Source of the DNA: Phytophthora quininea
Lineage: Eukaryota; Oomycota; Peronosporomycetes; Peronosporales; Peronosporaceae
Assembly (NCBI GenBank): GCA_011947345.1
Contig: JAAVTG010000960.1
Location: 1 to 21,395 of the forward strand
Direction of reading: 5' to 3'
DNA length: 21,395 nt
Part shown: positions 18,091 through 21,395 of the stretch, one piece after another
Numbering within the stretch: the first letter of the stretch is position 1
How the letters are laid out: each line of letters opens with the position of its first letter
Made by a program: the position numbers and the translations under genes
Notes under the pieces: generated by a model
What the model saw: the letters and a program-made list of their open reading frames with translations, nothing else
Databases searched by the model: none
What the model was told of the DNA's origin: nothing

Positions 18091-19627
18091 ACGACGGTGA
18101 CAACGCCCAGCCGGAAAACCTCAACGCGCCGGGTTATGACGCCCGCCAAATTGAAGAAGTGAACCCTGCGCCGGACAAGGGGGGCGACGGACAAGTCCAC
18201 GAGCTGGTGAAGTATCTCGACGCCGACGGCAACGTCGCTGCCTACGAAAATGCCGCAAAATCCAAATCAACGACTCTTTCTGATACTACTCCGAGCAAGA
18301 CCGTCCGGCGGGTGATCTTCCGACGAACCGGTGCGGGTGGCAAAGTTCACGAGGAAGTGCAGTACGTGGACGCGACCGGCAACGTCAAGCAGAGCGACGG
18401 AAGCGAGTTGGTTCGCACCAGAAGCTTTACGAAGCGTGTGATGACACCGGGGAAGACTTCGCGACGAGTGATCATCCGCCGGACGGGAGCTGACGGACTG
18501 GTCCATGAAGAAGTGCAGTATGCTGACGACAACGTGGTCTCGACAGAAGGCGGCGCAACATCTACGGAGACTGTCACCAAAGACTCGTCCGGGGTACAGT
18601 CAGAGAACCACACGTCGTGTCGTTCGACGTATGGTTGTCGGACAAGACGGCACGCCGGTCACTGTCGATCAGTTCATCGACGCCGACGGAAATGTCATTG
18701 AAGATGAAGAACGCCCTCGTCAGCGCTGGTAGCTTCACGGGTAGCGTCAGCAGTGTCACAAGTGAGACTTAGAACGACTCGCCGGGTGGTCACTCGCACG
18801 GCGGCATCGGATTCGAACCAGACGGCGACGCGGACAGTCTCGACCTCGATGCGGAATTCGTCCAAAGCAGCGACGAATCCTTGCGAGGGTCCAATCGAGG
18901 TGGCGTCGTGGCGTACCAAGGCGCCGCTACTAGACAAGCAGTCTCGCGGGCCACCGTCAGCACTTCGAATGAACCGAAAGAGGTGACGAAGGCCGTTGAA
19001 CCAGAAACTGAAGATGCCGAGGCGGTCGAGAGCAGCACGTCATTTTACAGAAAGACCACAGCGACGCGAAGGAACATGACGGCGGTGGAGGAGCCCGAAG
19101 CGGGATCGACTAGTCTCGACATGACGGAGAAAACCGAGTTCAAGCCGGCAGTCAAGTGGGACTACTTCACGAAGAACGAAGGTGACTCTGCTCTCCCCAG
19201 AGAGGAAGTGACTCCTTCAGAAGATGACGACGTGAAGACTCCGATTTCAGTAGATGAGGCCGCCACTGCGTCTGAAGCAGTAACTGAGACCGTCGAAAGC
19301 AGCTGGACGTTGCCACGCGTGGTTTCTCCCGAGGTTGGTGAACCGTCAGCTGCCAAGGACGCAGAAGTTGATCAGCCCGAAGAAGCAGCGTATTCGGTTG
19401 CTTCAATTGACGAACATTCGCTGATAAGCACGTCGAACGAAGCTCCTCAAGCTGACATTTCGGAACTATCACCTACCGAAAGCGACGACGAAGTGTTCAC
19501 GGCGCCAAGCAAGGTGTTGGCGGAGGAGAACACCGAGCATATCGCTAGCAATGCTGTCCACATGCCCGAGGAAGCGCCACTTGTGTCTGGAGTCGTCCAA
19601 GAAGGACATGCAGCTATCATTCCTTAA
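18090..19627 (+). pseudogene. 5'-truncated gene for a protein with ~51-residue repeats and an acidic tail
   Basis: Four tandem units of about 51 residues each carry RRVI.RRTGADG, then VHEEVQYVDADGNV-like sequence. The DG dipeptides start at about 18186, 18336, 18492 and 18646, and a fifth unit begins with RTTRRVVTRTA near 18771. The reading frame changes near 18600, between 18720 and 18770, and near 18880. The last 240 or so codons are one open frame to TAA at 19627 and are rich in Glu, Asp, Ser and Thr, with an isolated motif VKWDYFTKNEGD. No signal peptide, membrane segment or catalytic motif is seen. The start is missing: sequence before about 18090 is antisense copia. I do not recognise the family. 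It could be a pseudogene, or a gene with assembly indels and an alternative upstream exon. Confidence 0.55.
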
Positions 19628-20277
19628 GGCGGTCGGCTTGAAAGCATGGAGCACCTCGCATGCGGCTCTGATTTGGTTACGACAAAATCAACGGGAAGAA
19701 TGACTTGATGGGGTATATTCCACAATAGCATTCCCATCCAAAGTGTTAACACGAGTTCATGGTTTAAGCCTGAAGGAAGGCGCAAAGGCAAGTTCTTTTT
19801 GAAAAGATTCTAATTTTCACGTCTTTTCATTGGCTAATGGCGATATAATGGCGTATTCTACACCGGAGGTCGCCGTCTCCATCGTAGGTTGGTCACGTAG
19901 CTTCATTACAAATGCTTAGTATACCAAAGTCCCAATGGGACTTTGCCCGACTAATGCGACATTCGCGAAACGTTCGCGAAACACGCAGCGCCCGAAGCCA
20001 TAGGAAGCAAAAGTAGGCTTGAGGTGGCGCGCCTGCTGATCGTGGCTCTTGGACTCGAATGATAGTGTCAATTTGTTTCTATCAATCACTGACCTTATTA
20101 ATAGATCGATGTCCAAATGAAAAGTGATTACTTTTCTAGCTGGCTTATTGCATAGACGGAGCATCTGAAAAAGTAGGTGGCGATTTTGCCGACTTTAAAG
20201 TCGTCAAAAAGAAGTAGGTTCGGCACCAACTTTTCAGAAGGGGAGACGACTTTTCACGGAGTTGAAGCAATAGTCAG
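19628..20277. other. Non-coding interval downstream of the repeat gene
   Basis: No plausible gene. It contains a 9 bp-arm hairpin (19926-19944), a tandem TTCGCGAAAC pair (19962-19971 and 19973-19982) and a perfect palindrome GACTTTAAAGTC (20191-20202). The composition is moderately AT-rich. The 3' untranslated region and terminator of the upstream gene would fall here, but no defined signal is recognised. Confidence 0.4.
19926..19944. repeat. Perfect inverted repeat AAAGTCCCA-A-TGGGACTTT
   Basis: Nine-base arms around a single A, about 300 bp after the stop of the repeat gene. It could be a chance palindrome, a degraded transposon end or an RNA hairpin. There is no U-run of the bacterial terminator kind, and none would be expected in a eukaryote. 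Confidence 0.5.
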
Positions 20278-20960
20278 ATGGATGCGGAAAAAGGTTCGAG
20301 CTCGGTTGGGGTTGCTGAAGATCCTGGTAGCGACATGGCGAGCGTGGTAAGACGACGAGATCAACGAAGGAGTCGCCATGGGCCCAGAAGACGGAGACAG
20401 CTTCTCCGTGGTCTCCAGTGAGCACCAGAGCGAGCTCATGTAGTGTGCAAATACTATGGCGCCGATCTGACTGTTTTTGCGGACGACGACGCCGAAGAAG
20501 ATGAAATACTCGTTGTATATTGCTATTCATTGCTCTAGGAGCCGTATTCGCAACGATGGACTTGCGATCCCTTCGTGCCCCGCCTAGTGAGCAGATCGCC
20601 ATCCGAACGGACTTCTCCCCGAAATTGAAGGCTCAACGATCACAAAAAGCATTCCGAAAACGCTGCGGTACACGCCCGACTCATTTGACACACTAGTGGA
20701 ATTATTGGAGCCTCTCTACTACAAAACAATTGGTTTTCCGGGGAAAATACCCAGTACGCGTGGGATTTTGGTGTGGCGGTGCTGCTTACGTACTATGGCA
20801 ACGGATGTGGCCAAGACGGGGACGGAATTGGAGGTGCTGCGGCCCTGCTCTTTAGCACCAACAGTGTGTGCGGAAGACCGACTGATCAAGCGATAGGGAT
20901 CAGTCGGTCTAGAAGAAGAGAAGAGAAGAAGACGACCGGAAGTGGAAACCCATCCTCGCA
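20278..20960 (+). pseudogene. Possible remnant of a PIF/Harbinger-type transposase
   Basis: Broken plus-strand frames follow one another. An acidic piece (ADLTVFADDDAEEDEILVVY, near 20470) is followed by a frame from ATG 20556 reading LKAQRSQKAFRKRC. A shift then gives YTPDSFDTLVELLEPLYYK (about 20668-20724) and another gives VAVLLTYYGNGC (about 20773-20808). The sequence FRKR...(S)P.(S/T)F..LV.LL followed by VAV.L.Y...G is how the region before the DDE domain of Harbinger-family nucleases often looks. None of the catalytic acids is identifiable, and terminal inverted repeats were not found. This is a weak recognition. Confidence 0.25.
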
Positions 20961-21395
20961 CGGCCACCAACCAAGACCTCAAGTACCAAGGTTACATTCC
21001 TGGCCACTGCGTTATCGCGCTTTGGAATTACGTTAGTCAAGTCCTGGGGAAAACGCGACGTCGTTTTAACCGAGGTGACGTCGCATTTGTGAGCTGGAGA
21101 TCCCCTGCCTCTAGATCCGAGATCGGATTTTCTGGTAAGCCACTCCACCACACAACCTGACTGGTACACGGAGCAGCTGAGTTATGGACACTGTATTATA
21201 GCCAATCCAAAGACCATGCTACCAACTTTACAGCCTATCCTTGATGCCCATCTAGCGATCCTCCCCCTGAAGACAAAGCTGCCGGAATCGTATCCTGTGC
21301 GCGAGCTCGGTATCTGCACGGGGATGCACGGGGACTGCTCCAAGGAGAGTCGGCTATGGTGGTGGAGTGGACGATAGTTTACGAGTATGTAGACG
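20961..21395. other. No recognisable feature at the right edge
   Basis: Short frames on both strands, none longer than about 90 codons and none recognised. The plus-strand piece VIALWNYVSQVLGKTRRRF could belong to the same transposase-like remnant as the preceding region, but this is not supportable from sequence alone. Confidence 0.3.

Noticed and set aside
21090..21160. Minus-strand stretch TGGTGGAGTGG followed by CGGATCTAGAGG, considered as A and B boxes of a tRNA or tRNA-derived SINE.
   Set aside because: The A-box match is fair, but the B-box-like element departs from GGTTCGANTCC at several positions and no cloverleaf could be formed.

Overview
The window is the left end of a chromosome. 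It opens with about 324 bp of CCCTAAA repeats in the orientation expected for a left terminus. TTTAGGG-type telomeres occur in oomycetes, plants and some algae. Together with chromodomain Ty3/gypsy and Ty1/copia remnants, G/C-ending codons and an unusual repeat protein, they point to an oomycete, most likely Phytophthora or a close relative. That assignment is an inference.

Layout. (1) 1-324: telomere. (2) 325-1114: degenerate CA/CT-rich subtelomere; the first 1,183 bases of the + strand contain no G at all. (3) 1115-about 10350: a subtelomeric higher-order repeat of six blocks. Each block has a G-poor, pyrimidine-rich A module, then a divergent 127-130 bp tandem monomer, then one to three copies of a ~330 bp B unit. 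The B unit is itself the last part of a monomer plus a ~210 bp tail ending in a near-palindrome and (TA)n. I see no credible gene there. (4) About 10350-12371: a boundary followed by a broken ORF1/gag-like gene with a mutated zinc knuckle and a premature stop, then an unassigned stretch. (5) 12372-17370: a decayed minus-strand Ty3/gypsy chromovirus with two ~157 bp LTRs, a tRNA-iMet-type primer binding site, gag start, RT edge, RNase H, integrase and chromodomain. It has lost most of gag, the protease and the RT palm. Its 3' third also carries coding-like segments on the opposite strand. (6) 17373-about 18090: a Ty1/copia fragment with a YVDD motif, fused to what looks like its own LTR. (7) About 18090-19627: a plus-strand gene, truncated at its 5' end by the copia fragment and frameshifted, encoding ~51-residue repeats and an acidic tail. 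(8) 19628-21395: mostly featureless, with a hairpin and weak traces of a possible transposase.

Nothing in the window looks like an intact, functioning protein-coding gene. Its interest lies in the organisation of the chromosome end and in the mosaic retroelement. Single-base frameshifts are common in every coding remnant. Most are probably real decay, but uncorrected long-read indels cannot be excluded from sequence alone.
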